Shown: positions 46,100 to 57,288 of the stretch, in pieces
How positions within the stretch are numbered: position 1 is the stretch's first letter
Layout of the letters: the number at the start of each line of letters is the position of its first letter
Source of the DNA: Romanomermis culicivorax
Taxonomy: Eukaryota; Nematoda; Enoplea; Mermithida; Mermithidae
Length of the DNA: 64,000 bases
Direction of reading: 5' to 3'
Assembly: GCA_963922205.1 (NCBI GenBank)
Contig: CAWUHX010000080.1
Location: 628,814-692,813, forward strand
Position numbers and translations under genes: made by a program
Notes under the pieces: model-generated
What the model was told of the DNA's origin: nothing
The model's input: only the letters and a program-made list of their open reading frames with translations
The model's database searches: none

Positions 46100-46402
46100 A
46101 TGGAAAAAAACGCAGTCTTTGCCGTAGTTGCCGTCTTCCTCGTTTTAACCGCCATCCAAGCCGCCCCTGCCAACGACAACAAACAAGGACAATCGCAACT
46201 GTTCGGCTACAAATTCGACGGCCCAGTCGAACGTGGTCTGTGGCGCACCGGCCAATACCTGAGTTCTTTCGGCAAGATTAGCGACTGCCCCAGTTTATGC
46301 ATCCATCGGCACAGAAGGAATGGTGGACGATGTGTGCCGTGCAGAGGCTATTGCGACAGGAGCACATGGTGCCCACCTAACATGACATGCCAGTGTTTTT
46401 GA
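46100..46402 (+). CDS. Secreted eight-cysteine peptide, defence-peptide-like
   Basis: The start ATG sits in a strong context (AAAATGG). The 100-residue product has a signal peptide (about residues 1-21, VFAVVAVFLVLTAIQAAPA), a propeptide-like linker containing FDGPVERGLW, and a basic C-terminal module with eight cysteines: C-x3-C-x10-C-x2-C-x3-C-x5-C-x5-C-x-C, ending one residue after the last Cys. An N-glycosylation site (NMT) precedes the CxC end. A leader exon ends at ACAAG|GTATGC (45855) and an acceptor TTTTCTCCTAG ends at 46059, giving a 205-base 5' UTR intron. Codons are strikingly C-ending compared with all neighbours, suggesting high expression. The cationic CxC-ending fold resembles antimicrobial peptides in spacing, but I do not recognise the family; a secreted structural or venom-like peptide is also possible. 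Confidence 0.75.
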   Translation: MEKNAVFAVVAVFLVLTAIQAAPANDNKQGQSQLFGYKFDGPVERGLWRTGQYLSSFGKISDCPSLCIHRHRRNGGRCVPCRGYCDRSTWCPPNMTCQCF

Positions 46403-47268
46403 AAAAGACGAAATTGAAACGAAGCTAGAAGCTGGCACGTGTTGTTGAATTTTTGCTGTCAAATTTTTGCATCCGATGACGAATATTACTCTGTTTGATA
46501 CAAAGTTTATTTGATGTACCGTTATATTGAGCCGATACATATACTTTTTTCTTTATTCGTCGAATCTTCATTCTCAACTCTTTCCTATTATCAGTAGAAT
46601 CTTCCAACTTGTCAGTTGAAAATCTAGTTTTTCGAACTTAAGTTATGAGATTCTCAGAAACTCAGCAAAATTCGAACCGAAGGACCCGATTGGGTAGCAG
46701 ATCTGCTAACTACTGCACATCCTCTACCATTGTCACATCCACTACTAGACAGCAAAAAATGCGAAAAGGGTTTTGATATTACCTTATAAGGGTTTTCCAA
46801 AGACAAAAGAATAAAAGAAAATGGAATAGGGTAGGGGTTCTGCATGGTGGAAAATATTTTGTTAGCTACTTTTTTGAAACCGAAAGAATGGACAAAAACA
46901 TAATACTCCAGAAAGTCTACCGAAAGGTAAGTCACTTATGAGTCAAAATGACCAGGCAACTACATTCTAATGAGTGAAAAAATTTTGAAGTGACTACACA
47001 AGCACTTCGAGTGACAGAACAATCAGTCTAGACGGACGTTTGTCATTGTTTACCTACACCAATCCGGGTGATGCAACTATCGTTTCCATTATGATTCTCC
47101 ATTCCTTGGCTTCACAATCACATGAAAATTATATAATGCTTTTTTTTGCCTGTAGGCACACAATGAACGAATAATAATATAGTGGTTATGGTAATGCAAC
47201 ATTTAGGTGGTCTACCTACTACTTTCATCAGGCGACAATAAACTCATGTTTTTACAAAATTTGCTACT
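46403..47268. other. Gene-poor interval
   Basis: Around 46660-46740 the minus strand shows a GGTTCGAATT B-box-like motif and an A-box-like GGTAGAGG, but it does not fold as a tRNA. Confidence 0.35.
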
Positions 47269-47329
47269 TGATTGAACCCTGGTTGTTTGATTGAGAGTTT
47301 AGAGTGCTACCACTGGGCCATGAGGGCCA
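47269..47329 (-). repeat. tRNA-derived SINE head or tRNA relic
   Basis: The minus strand reads TGGCCCAGTGGTAGC, a good RNA polymerase III A box, and about 35 bases later GGGTTCAATC, a B box. The acceptor stem does not pair, so this is not a functional tRNA; a SINE promoter is more likely. Confidence 0.45.
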
Positions 47330-47483
47330 GTAGTAATTTTTTAGAAGTGCTATATATCCTGACTTACGGGAACTAGTTCAGACTTGGGTTCCTGTCTGTT
47401 GCCCTTCTAAGGAATGCTTGGTTCCAAATGTGGCCTATTTCAATGCTCTTACTACCTACATTTTTTGACCCCACTTTTTCCAT

Positions 47484-48265
47484 CTAAATGGTTTCTCTGA
47501 TCTTCCTTTTGTAGGCATTAGGCTCTTGGGCAAGTATGGTGGTATTGTCAAAGTTGGGTGTACATCCACATGATAGGCAATGTTCCGCCACACCACTTTT
47601 CTCAAGGCTCAGGTTCTTAAGGGCATTTCTGTGTTCTGCAATATGGGTCTTAAGTGTTTTGCCCGTTTCTCCTATGTATACTTTCCCACATGGAGCCATA
47701 GGTACTTGGTATACTATAACCTGTGTATCTTCTTTATTTCTAGGTGGTGCTACTTTGCTGACTCTTTTCCTGATTGTGTCTTTACTTGTGGCAACTAGTC
47801 GAACCTTGTACTTGTGGCATATTCACTTCAGTTTCTGTCTTAGTTGGCCACTGTAAGGTATTACAACCGTACCTTTGTATTCAACATTTTCTTGGTTATT
47901 TGCATTTCTTGTTATATTTGCTTTGTTAATGATTGCTGTGGGATAACTATTTTTCTTGAAGGCTTGCCTGATGTTATTTTCTTCCACTTTCCTAGTTTCT
48001 TCAGTTGAGCATAGTGTACCCGACCGCAATATCATTCCCTTTACAATTCCTGCTTTGGTGTTTACAAAATGATTTGACTGGAAGTTCAGATATTGGTCTG
48101 TGTGTGTTGGTTTATGGTAGACACTTGTTGCCATTGTCTGTCCTTGCCATTTGACAAGAACATCTAGGAATGGTAACTGCCCATTGATTTCTGTTTCCAT
48201 GGTGAATTGTATGACTGGATTTTGTAGGTTCATATGTTCTAGGAAGGATCTTAGTTTTTCCTCAC
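47484..48265 (-). pseudogene. 5'-truncated Penelope-like element: RT C-terminus and GIY-YIG endonuclease
   Basis: The frame begins just after where the YVDD active site would be (DDHGEEKLRSFLEHMN). It has the Penelope RT thumb motifs LPFLDVLV and TSVYHKPTHTDQYLNF, then VVIPYSGQL. A TGA at about 47823-47825 interrupts it. The same frame continues through TIRKRVSKV into the GIY-YIG nuclease (CGKVYIGETGKTLKTH, HRNAL, SGVAEHCL). Such elements nick DNA with GIY-YIG and prime RT at the nick. This copy lacks the RT palm and is dead. Degenerate relics of the region upstream occur beside both receptor genes. Confidence 0.8.
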
Positions 48266-50397
48266 CATGGTCGTCTTACTTTATAAGTATTTTATTATTG
48301 TTTTGTGGCATCACCAGTCCCATTCCTAATATAAGTTGGACCCGTAATTGTTTTGTTTTGTGAGCATAGTGGAGGCTCTTTTAAGATTTGGAGTCGAGAC
48401 TTGGGTAGGATCTCCTGAGGTACGTGCCAAAGTGTTCTGAGTGAGGTTTGGTGAAGTACTGGGGTGTATCTGGTGAAACGTGTGAGAGAGTTTTGGTTTA
48501 TTGTTGTTGTTAGCCTGTGGTCAGAACTGTTGCAACTTCCTTTGTCTAAACCCAAAGGTCGGTTAAATCATCTCTCACCCACAGCAGCCTAACATATTTC
48601 TCGTCTAATAGAAAATATTAATAATTCAGCTTTTTACTGGATATTTTTTTGGGGTTCCTAAAACGTATTTTGAATAAGAACCAGGGGTTTCGAAGTAATG
48701 AAAATCAGCAGGTTTGTGGCTGATTTTTTGGCCTATCTGTTGCAGAAAATGACATGAAAAAATATATATTTGGAGGAAAATTATGCAACAGAGACGAGGG
48801 CAGCTTTTTTGAGATACCTATGTTGGATGGTTTTGATTCCATGTGCATGCTTCAAAGTATACAAAGTATAGGAGAATTAGGAGTAGTAGTCTTGAATTTG
48901 ATCTCATGCATTGGATAGAAAAGAGTTTTGGATGCGAAGTAGTGATAAATCTGGTTCCACCTAGTTCGTTCTACATGTGGTAAAGCCACTCGGAAATTCC
49001 ATATTTTTGTTAATCTAACGACATAGAATCCTCAAGGCAAAACAGGTGTCTCTAGTATAATCGATATGGAAAACTTTTCCTAAACCAATTGTTTTTGACA
49101 TTCCCATATGTTGCATCGAAACTTCTCGAACTCTGCACTTCTTCGTGTCTAAACTGATGTCTAATTCATGAGATCACATATAGAATAATAAAATGTGATG
49201 TTTTTTGTCAGGGGCTGCAAAAAACATGGTCGCCCGAAAGATGCATGTTTTATGCATGAATTATTTCTATCACATTTTTTGTTGGCTTCGTCAATTTGAT
49301 ATATGTGAAAGCCCACACAGGCGTTTCGTTTTGATTGACCACAGAAGCTGTGTTTTTGTATCTTCCTGTCGGTTTCCAATTAATTTGCCTTATGATTGTC
49401 TTTAATAACCTAATTGATTCCCTGTTTGCATGTCAGCAGATATATACAAGAAACAATTGTGATAATTCTAAGTATCCTAGCCAAGTGCATTGCAATCATC
49501 ATTATGGTACGGGTTCAGGATGGACACTTTAGACTATCTTCAATAGATTCTATTACTCGTTTGAGAAATTTTTTGAAAGCGGAGGCTTGTTTGATGATTC
49601 GACTGAGCCTGAAGTCTGCGTTGCAACTTTAAGTATAATCCACTCATTTAGGAATAAGCTCGGAAAGCGAAATAATACTTAGAGCTGGGTAAGCAGATCG
49701 TTGATCATGGGTCGAAATTTCTTCACCAATTTTATGACCAAAGTAATCAAGTCGAAAAAAAGTCTCCCTATTACACGGCATGTTTATCATTTGCATGAGC
49801 ATCGTTCTGGGTGCCGACGAACAAATAGTTTGTAAAAAAACTTTGGCCTACACAATAATATTTCTAAAATTACAGAGAATTTACTACAGGAAATTGGTCA
49901 AATTAAACAGACATAAAAAAACTAATGGAAATAAAAATAGTAAATAAAATGGATGGGAAGGACAAAAATAGAGCGAAAATGATTCAGAAAAGAAATATGA
50001 ACACAGACGAAAATATTGACAATTAAGAGACAAAATGCTAATTTTATAATGTACAACAAAAATCAAAAATGTTTACAGTGTAGCTCAAATGTGCTATGCA
50101 CACTTACTTAAGTGCTCGTGTGTGTTTTTCTGTGTTTTTCGTGTAAGTTTTAGTTGCACTTACAGCATTTATGCTGAAGCAGTCGATTCATCATGAAAAG
50201 AGAACTCATAAAATATTCCTGCACATTGTAGAATTTTACCGTGTGATAAGCAATGACAAAAACCACCATATAACTAAATTTTTGAAAAAAAATTGAAAAA
50301 GATTTTGAAATATCTTCCAAAATCTCAAAAATTTATGAAGTACTTTGCTTGTGGAAGCTTTTTCCAGTAACTTCAACATTTTGTTTGTTGTGTGTAT

Positions 50398-50447
50398 GAT
50401 AAACCTACTGACCCACACAATTTGTTGTGTGGGTCAGTAGGTTTATC
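50398..50447. repeat. Perfect 23-base hairpin
   Basis: Arms 50398-50420 and 50425-50447 are exact reverse complements around the loop TTTG. It lies in sequence absent from block B copy 1. Confidence 0.85.
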
Positions 50448-51414
50448 CTCTACTGGCAGCCCACACATACATTGATGTAGTTGAGGTATCCTTTGTGATG
50501 GCCGAGTAGCATAATTTATTTGTATGTACAATGACAGTATAAAAAGTATAAGAGACAAATGAATAGTTGGCCAAAGGCCCAGCTATTTATACAGGAAAAA
50601 GACGCGCACATAAAATTTACATAGCCCGCTGTGGGCGAAAAAAACTCAACAAAAATGCGGGCATAATTTGCATGCCCAAAAGCTATATGCATGTGCACCA
50701 ACATGATGTGCACATGCAAAAACATCAGATGATTTAGTTTTTTTCTTCTTATGACTTTTAAATGTACATGAAACACCCTTTGGTTCAGCATGGATAAAAA
50801 TTAATTGTAGCGTGCAAGTTGCATGCTCATATGATCCATGAAGTGTGATAGAACATAAATTTTTTTCAGTCACAAACTCATTGAATCATTGCATGATGAT
50901 AATCATACATGGCGCGACAGCGCATATCTATAATATACTTGATTCCCAAATTTTATGTTCCCCCATCCTAGAACCAAAGAACGAAATTATGAATAAAACC
51001 TTCAAGTTTTATTCATAATTTCAGGCATAGGGCAAACTTTGGGGTGCCTTCTGTCATTTAGCCTCTATCTGCAAGTGGTGCTCGGTGGGACCCCAAAAAC
51101 ATGCCAAAACACATTTTTTGAGGCCCCCAGTTCCACCATTCCCAGCAATGGGTGTGCCTTATCCAACCTTGATACTTAGGCCTAAGTATCTTCGGGTGCT
51201 ATCTCAAATGTGTTTTTTCAGTTTTATAAAATATGACCTCAATTCAATTCTACGGTGATCCAAAGTCCAGAACAACACGCAATTCGCCAATCTTGCTATA
51301 TAATACTTTTACGGCCTCGAAAAAAATTTTGTTTTGCAACATTATGCACTATGATGCCCAAATTTTTTGTAGTTTCAATTGAACAAGTAGCGTTATTGGG
51401 ATTTTTTGGCTTAA
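50448..51414. other. Copy-2-specific and shared interval without gene
   Basis: 50745-50910 matches 9222-9370. The remainder is copy-2-specific; no gene seen. Confidence 0.4.
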
Positions 51415-51975
51415 GGATTTTCGACTGAAGCGAATTCGATGGACGTGTTCACTTTATGCAAAATAATCATCATTGATGTAAATGAGGGTACTGCCCTAAA
51501 CTTTTAGAGGAAGAGGTTTTCGACCATAGGGAATTCGATTGACGCAGTCACTTTACACGAAAAATTATTCTGGGTGTAAAAGAACGTGTTTTCGTAATTT
51601 TTCGGTGAATGGGCTTTTTGACCCTGGGGAATTCAATGGATGTGGTCACATTTTGCAAAAAAATTAACCTGTGTGTAAACAAGGGTATTTTCGTTATTTT
51701 TGATGGAAGATGTTTCTGACCATGGGGAATTTAATGAACGTGATCACTTTACACACCGAATTAAATTCAGTGTGTACCAATGTATTTCTGCGATTTTTAG
51801 AAATGAGGTTTCTGACCATGAGGAATTCAATGGACACAGTCATTTCACACCAAAAAATTGTTCTGTATGTAAACAAAGGTATTTCTGCCATTTTTCGCAT
51901 TGATGAGTTCCTGATCATTGAGAATTTAATGGAAGTGCTCCTTTTACACTATGTTTACAATGTGTTTTAAGTTCT
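51415..51975 (+). repeat. Tandem satellite, about 98-base period, six units
   Basis: The anchor GAATTC/GAATTT, preceded by GACCATGGG-like sequence, recurs at 51432, 51531, 51629, 51727, 51823 and 51922, spacings 99, 98, 98, 96 and 99. Units are diverged but collinear (GAATTCxATGGACGxxxTCAC...). The period is not a multiple of three, so the open frames across it are not repeated protein. Confidence 0.85.
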
Positions 51976-52134
51976 GTGCAGTTTACACATATTTTGTTTT
52001 TACCAAAAGTTTGAATTCGTAGCTCTAAGATTTTTTTTATTGTTTCCCTGATGTGAAGATGACCAAATTTAAAACTTCAATGTGCTTCTACGAAGGTTCT
52101 CACGCATCGCGAAGGCCCAGTAAAATAAGGTGGG

Positions 52135-53182
52135 CTAGTTTATTAGAAAATGCCCCAATGAAGCAGAAGAAAAGAATATATTTGCTTGGATAGTTGCCAA
52201 GCTAGAAAAGGAAGTGGACAAGATTTTTGAGATCTTGGAATAAGGTTGGAAAAAATTCACTTTCGTTATATTGGTTTTTCATTCTTTCTCAAAAAAAATT
52301 TTCATGTCTGTGAAAAAGTTTATTTTGCAGCTGAGTGCATAAACACACTTTCCAACTCCGAAATTTTGAAGGTTGACCGAAAAATTTTTCTCCATAACAA
52401 TTTTTCCAATTTCAAATCTCTTGGGGTAGTTTGTTCTGCCCATTTCCTCCATCAAACATGTGTGCTCCTAACTGCATTGAGCCGTTTTTCTAAATTTAGT
52501 GTCAATAAAACAGAAATCAACTCTAGGAAGGTGACACATGTAACCCCACTGTTTTTTAGGTGAGGTTACAGCACAAAGTCTTCTTAAACTGAGTCGATTG
52601 TGTAAGATATGTTTAATTCACTCATTTTATATAACATATCACATAGAATTCCCTCCGTAAATAACCAAGGCCCAGTTGCCCTAGAGGGGTTTAAGCTCGA
52701 ACTCAAGATTTTCTCGAGCAAAAAAACGACTCGGTTTGATACTAAGTTTAGTATAATTTGGATGTCATCAGGACTGTACGAGCTTAATGTCGAGATTATA
52801 ACTGTAGTATGCCTCCCTCACCATTTTCCAGCCAGTGTGAGACATAGAAGTTTTTAATTGGTCGAGAGTTAGAATGCTATTGGTTTACCATTTCTTTGCA
52901 TTTGAAGTCATGTGCATATAATTTCCATATAGAAAAATTTTACTGTAGTTGATGCCAGGGGAAGGAAAAAATGCATGGTGCTGCAGAATATACTTTTTCA
53001 CAGATATGGAAAATTTTTTTTTTTGAGAAAGAATGAAAATACAATGTAACGATAGTGAATTTTTTACAACTTCAACCCATGTTCTCAAAAATTTTGTCCA
53101 CTTCTTTTTCTAGCTTGGCCACTATCCAAGAAAGTATATTCTTATTTCTTCTGCACCATCGGGGCATTTTCTAATAAACTAG
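52135..53182. mobile_element. Fold-back DNA element, CTAGTTTATTAGAAAATG termini
   Basis: The left arm (52135 to about 52340) and right arm (about 52970 to 53182) are inverted copies, each starting at the outer end CTAGTTTATTAGAAAATG. The right end joins exactly the sequence that is uninterrupted in block B copy 1 at about 9373. The centre has no transposase. The same arm occurs alone at 28543-28920 and in part at about 40196. Confidence 0.7.
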
Positions 53183-54061
53183 TTATGAATAACTTACCTT
53201 GAAGTAAAGAGCCTGACAAGTTTTTACTGAAAAAAGTTTATTGTCCTATGTTCCCGCCTAAGATATTGCTATTGTGCAGTTTAGTGACACTGAAAAATCT
53301 CTATTCAACTTGCTAATAAACTTATCAAATCTACTGACTGGATAAAACCTTAATTTAAATGTCAGATGAGTCTGATGTGTTGCTCCTATCCGAGTTGAAC
53401 CCCTGACCCGGGTTAGACATGAGTCATACTCATGTACTGCTGCATAAAATATGTGGGCGTGTCAATCGCAAGGTCTCTCTGAGAACTGTAAAGTTGTACA
53501 TATGATCGGCTTTGTAGTTGCAATATTCTCTGAGTCATATATTTAATGAAAGCTTGAACAGCTCAGATGACCATGAATATGAGATGTGCTCCTGAGCCCC
53601 TAAATGCTATTTGAATCTCATTCCGCTTCATTAAATGCAGATTTCTGTATGTTTTCATCAGTTGTCGTTCCTGAGATCAGACATAGGCGTACTTACCCCT
53701 GCAATGCTTTTTTATGCATATTGTGCTGTAAATGGGATACACCAGTGAAAACGACCTATGTAACTTTACTATGTCTGTTTCAGGCTGTGGCATGCATTAT
53801 AGCCTAATCTATAATAAAATTTTCGCATGGAAAAGTTCGATCATTAATTTTAAGTATCTTTGAGTTAATTTTAACTATTTGTGTAATAGAATTTTTTGAT
53901 TTCTGTTTTGATTGTTTGCTACCTTGTTTGGACACATACATATTTGAAAATAATCTTGATTGTATTCACCGAGAACTTGTATTAATCTGCCGAATGGGCC
54001 AAATATAGATCTTTGTTCGTAATTCTTCTTATCGCTATTTTTTTTATAGCTTCAGATCATA

Positions 54062-55120
54062 ATGATGCCCAATTCTAATAACAGTGATTATGCTTTACTT
54101 TGCGCACTTCTTCAAGATAGGCTCCGAAATGAAACCTTATCCAGACACCAACTGATTTTGATGGCATCGTCACCATTATCATTTGCACTGAACATTGCCT
54201 TGATTTGTTCCTTGATCAGCAACAAATTGTTTTCTAAAAATTTTAAATTTTTGTTGGGAAGTTTAAGCTTTTTCGGTACACTTTTTTCGGCAGTAATATT
54301 CTTCAATGGTATTAGAATAACCATCTTGTATGCCAGCGAGCCATGCCAACTCATTGTCCATTACTCGGAATGTCTAAGAATCAATACATCCATTGGAATG
54401 CCCATGTTATGCATACCATTAACCATTCTGGCATTAGCCATCGAACGCCTAAATGCATCAGTTTCGTATAGACAGCATGCATCAATGTCAGTGATATTAT
54501 TGGTTTCACTTATATCAATTGTTTCCCTGATCATATTGTCAGTTTTCTTTTGGGATTTTGGCCCTAGTTCTCAAAATATTACAGTTTGTGATAGCATTTT
54601 TCTAACAAACTCTGCCACGGATGTGACAACTGCTTGCATGACAGTAATTGTGGAGGGCGTCTCAGTGGTTATTTTCTTTTACATTCAATATTCCGATAAG
54701 AAGAAGTATATCTTGACCATGAACCAAGCAACAAATCGTTTGAAAATTCGATACTGGTTGGCATTTAATATCCAAATAAATAATGCACTGCTACCATCGA
54801 CATTTGTTTGCTTGTTATGTTTTATTATAGCGAATTCCTTCTTTCTTGCATCATCATCGTCAACTTCCGTGGGAGGAGAGAAAATGTATGCTAGTTTGAC
54901 GCTTGTCTCCATCAATTTATACACGACGTTGCATCCACTCATTTTACTCTTTCAAAATAAATGGTTTAGAGAACCATTACGAAAGAGTTTAATTTGCTTA
55001 TATCACAATAGTTCGAAAGTAGCCAGTAGTCCTGTAGGGACTGAAAGTAAAATTGTCAATAAAAAGATGGCCACAGTTACACAGAAGTATTTCAACGATT
55101 TGGAGAAGATGTGGAGTTGA
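54062..55120 (+). CDS. Sra/Srab-type seven-transmembrane chemoreceptor, copy 2
   Basis: 352 codons, same length and layout as 10472-11530, with the IER motif after TM3, the RYWLAFNIQ segment before TM6 and TLHPLIL in TM7. Aligned by eye without gaps, 23 of the first 92 or so residues differ from copy 1, but only 14 of the remaining 260, and just two after residue 230. All the likely disulfide Cys are kept. A TTTTTATAG acceptor lies 12 bases before the ATG. Both copies look functional. The role of chemosensory receptor in neurons is inferred from family resemblance. Confidence 0.75.
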   Translation: MMPNSNNSDYALLCALLQDRLRNETLSRHQLILMASSPLSFALNIALICSLISNKLFSKNFKFLLGSLSFFGTLFSAVIFFNGIRITILYASEPCQLIVHYSECLRINTSIGMPMLCIPLTILALAIERLNASVSYRQHASMSVILLVSLISIVSLIILSVFFWDFGPSSQNITVCDSIFLTNSATDVTTACMTVIVEGVSVVIFFYIQYSDKKKYILTMNQATNRLKIRYWLAFNIQINNALLPSTFVCLLCFIIANSFFLASSSSTSVGGEKMYASLTLVSINLYTTLHPLILLFQNKWFREPLRKSLICLYHNSSKVASSPVGTESKIVNKKMATVTQKYFNDLEKMWS

Positions 55121-55156
55121 ATATATTTTCTCGAGAGTATGGAAAATAATATCCAT

Positions 55157-55262
55157 TATTCATCGATATAGAACTTCACGATATAGAACTTCACGATATT
55201 TCACGATATGTAGAACTTCACGATATGAAACTTCACGATTCACGATATAGAACTTCACGATC
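55157..55262 (+). repeat. Minisatellite AGAACTTCACGATAT downstream of receptor 2
   Basis: About six irregular units of GAACTTCACGATAT/TCACGATAT, where block B copy 1 has a single unit (about 11580-11595). The expansion occurred after duplication and lies about 40 bases after the stop codon, probably in the 3' UTR. Confidence 0.85.
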
Positions 55263-56448
55263 ACAAATGATCATAATATTTATTCTTTTTTAAAACATTT
55301 ACCATTCACTGAATTATATGACATTGTTACAGTTACTGTAGGTGAATCAAAGATAACTTCTGACATTATTGCACAAACAGGCACAGGGCAAAAGTTGCAA
55401 GAAGGAAAAACTTGAATAACACTAATTCGTAGCTAATGTTTGTGAGTTCTGGTTTATTTTTTATCATTTGCGATTTTTAGTATTATTTGCACTATTTCCG
55501 ACACACCATATTTTTTTCATATTTATTTTGTGGTTTTGTGGATTGGCACTCAATATATGCTCAACAAGATAATTTGTTTTGTTTTGTGAGTGCAGTGGTG
55601 GGTATTTTTAAGAGTAGGCGTTTGAAGACTTGGGTAGGACTCCTATTGCAGTAGTCACAGTCCTCCTTTTTAGGATAAGGGATATTTCTGGTTTAAGCCT
55701 CTGAGAATCCAATGAGAGAATTAAAAATCTCCTGTATTTATTTGGGTCTGGCAGAATTGCAGTGTCTTGCTTTGTGTGAATCCACAGGCCAGATCGGCCG
55801 ATACACTTCATCTGAATAACAGCATGGAGGAACAATGCAACAAATACTCCAAGCTTGTTACCCTGCTAAGAGTCAAAATATATGGTCAATTCCATTCTTC
55901 AATCAGTCCAAATGGCCATGCTTGTCTTTTGGCGAAGTTCTTGTGGTGTCATCCCATCTAGCCAAAGTTGTGTGGACAGAAAGACCATAATTTTTCGAGA
56001 AAGTTTGATAGAGACTAAATTTTCTTCCATACATTAGCTTTTGGTTATGTGAGTCTTCACCTGTTCATATTTGTCATTGTGGTGACTGTACCAATGAAAT
56101 AGGGACACCATATATTATTTTTTGCCTCGCCTTATAAGTGGAAGTGGAAGCTGGCATCAGCCATAGGATTTTCCTATGGGGGATCTTACTCTTTTTGGAT
56201 GTGAGCAGGTATGGGGGCCCATACAGGGGGTACACAAAAGGTACTGCTGTATAAAACATATACATGAAAGTTTGCTGCCTTAAATGTTTGGGGTGAAACA
56301 GGGGATGTAGAAAGTATGGTCCATCATGTAATACAATCCGAATTTTTTTAAGCATGCTGGATGATATGGGAGGTGAAGAAAGTATGCCCGAAGCTTTAAC
56401 ATGTAAATTTCTACTCCATGTAGAAAGTACGCCCGAATCTAATAGTTT

Positions 56449-57288
56449 TGTAACGACCAGTTTCTCTACTGTACACGCCTGAATCTAATAGTTTTGTAAT
56501 GACCATTTTCTCTACTAACCAAGGGTTTGGCGGACAAAGTGGACGAGATATGACTAGGGCCACGATAAAATAAACACAAAATTGAGGATTGCTTTCCTCG
56601 TCGATAAAAACACAAAGGCGTCACAATAAACCACGATTTGGGCTCGCATAAAAATATATGGAATCGCCAACAAAATCTGCATAAAAATCTCCCTTTTTCC
56701 GCGTTTTCCTGTCTTTTATACTGGTTCTTTGATCCACGCCCTCGCATCGTGGGAGGTCGGCTTCCGTCGGCTCGCCTAACCAATCGCTGCTTTGCTTACC
56801 TGTTTCTGCCTACTGTATGCTTCTGTCGCCACGCCTCTTGCTTTAATTTACTCTTAATCTCCACGCTCACATGCCTTTCAACCGACAGTATGCTTTGCCG
56901 CCTATGTTTTTTTGTTTTTCATGTGTTTTTCGGTTTTCCATGCATTCCTCCTAAATCTTCTGTCTGGGTCGGGATTTCTGTACTTTCTACATGGGCAGGT
57001 GTGTTTACGCGTTTTGGAGGGGATTATTCTACCTACAGAATGTGTATCTTCATGTGCATTGCGAGGGCCACCTGCCAATGTGGAAATAATTATGTCCGTC
57101 TTTAATTGGGTCAATGGGGTGTGGGATGATCAAAACAAAGTGCTTCATATAAATTTATAAGAATATTTGGGTGTGAATTCCAGACACCCTTGAGACGATA
57201 AAATCGGAAAATGAAATAATATTTAATAAATGTCTATCACATACAGTATGCTATATATTTACAGTACTGCTTTAGCAGGTACGCTACA
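56449..57288 (-). repeat. 3' LTR of the gag-only element
   Basis: Read on minus it starts TGTAGC (57288) and ends at 56449. Its outer end is duplicated together with flanking host DNA (units 56427-56470 and 56471-56516). TATAAAAG on minus at 56720-56713. Confidence 0.88.

Noticed and set aside
46660..46740. tRNA gene candidate on the minus strand
   Set aside because: A- and B-box-like motifs exist but stems do not pair; at best a decayed SINE.
47823..47856. TGA in the Penelope-like fragment read as a splice site
   Set aside because: Frame continues directly on both sides with family motifs, so a nonsense change is simpler than an intron.
51694..51970. Open frames across the 98-base satellite resembling repeated protein with His and Cys
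   Set aside because: The period is not divisible by three, frames differ from unit to unit, and no zinc-finger spacing is kept.
53390..53450. tRNA-like B box GGGTTCAACTC on the minus strand (also 9570-9630)
   Set aside because: No pairing of T stem or acceptor stem and no A box at the right distance.
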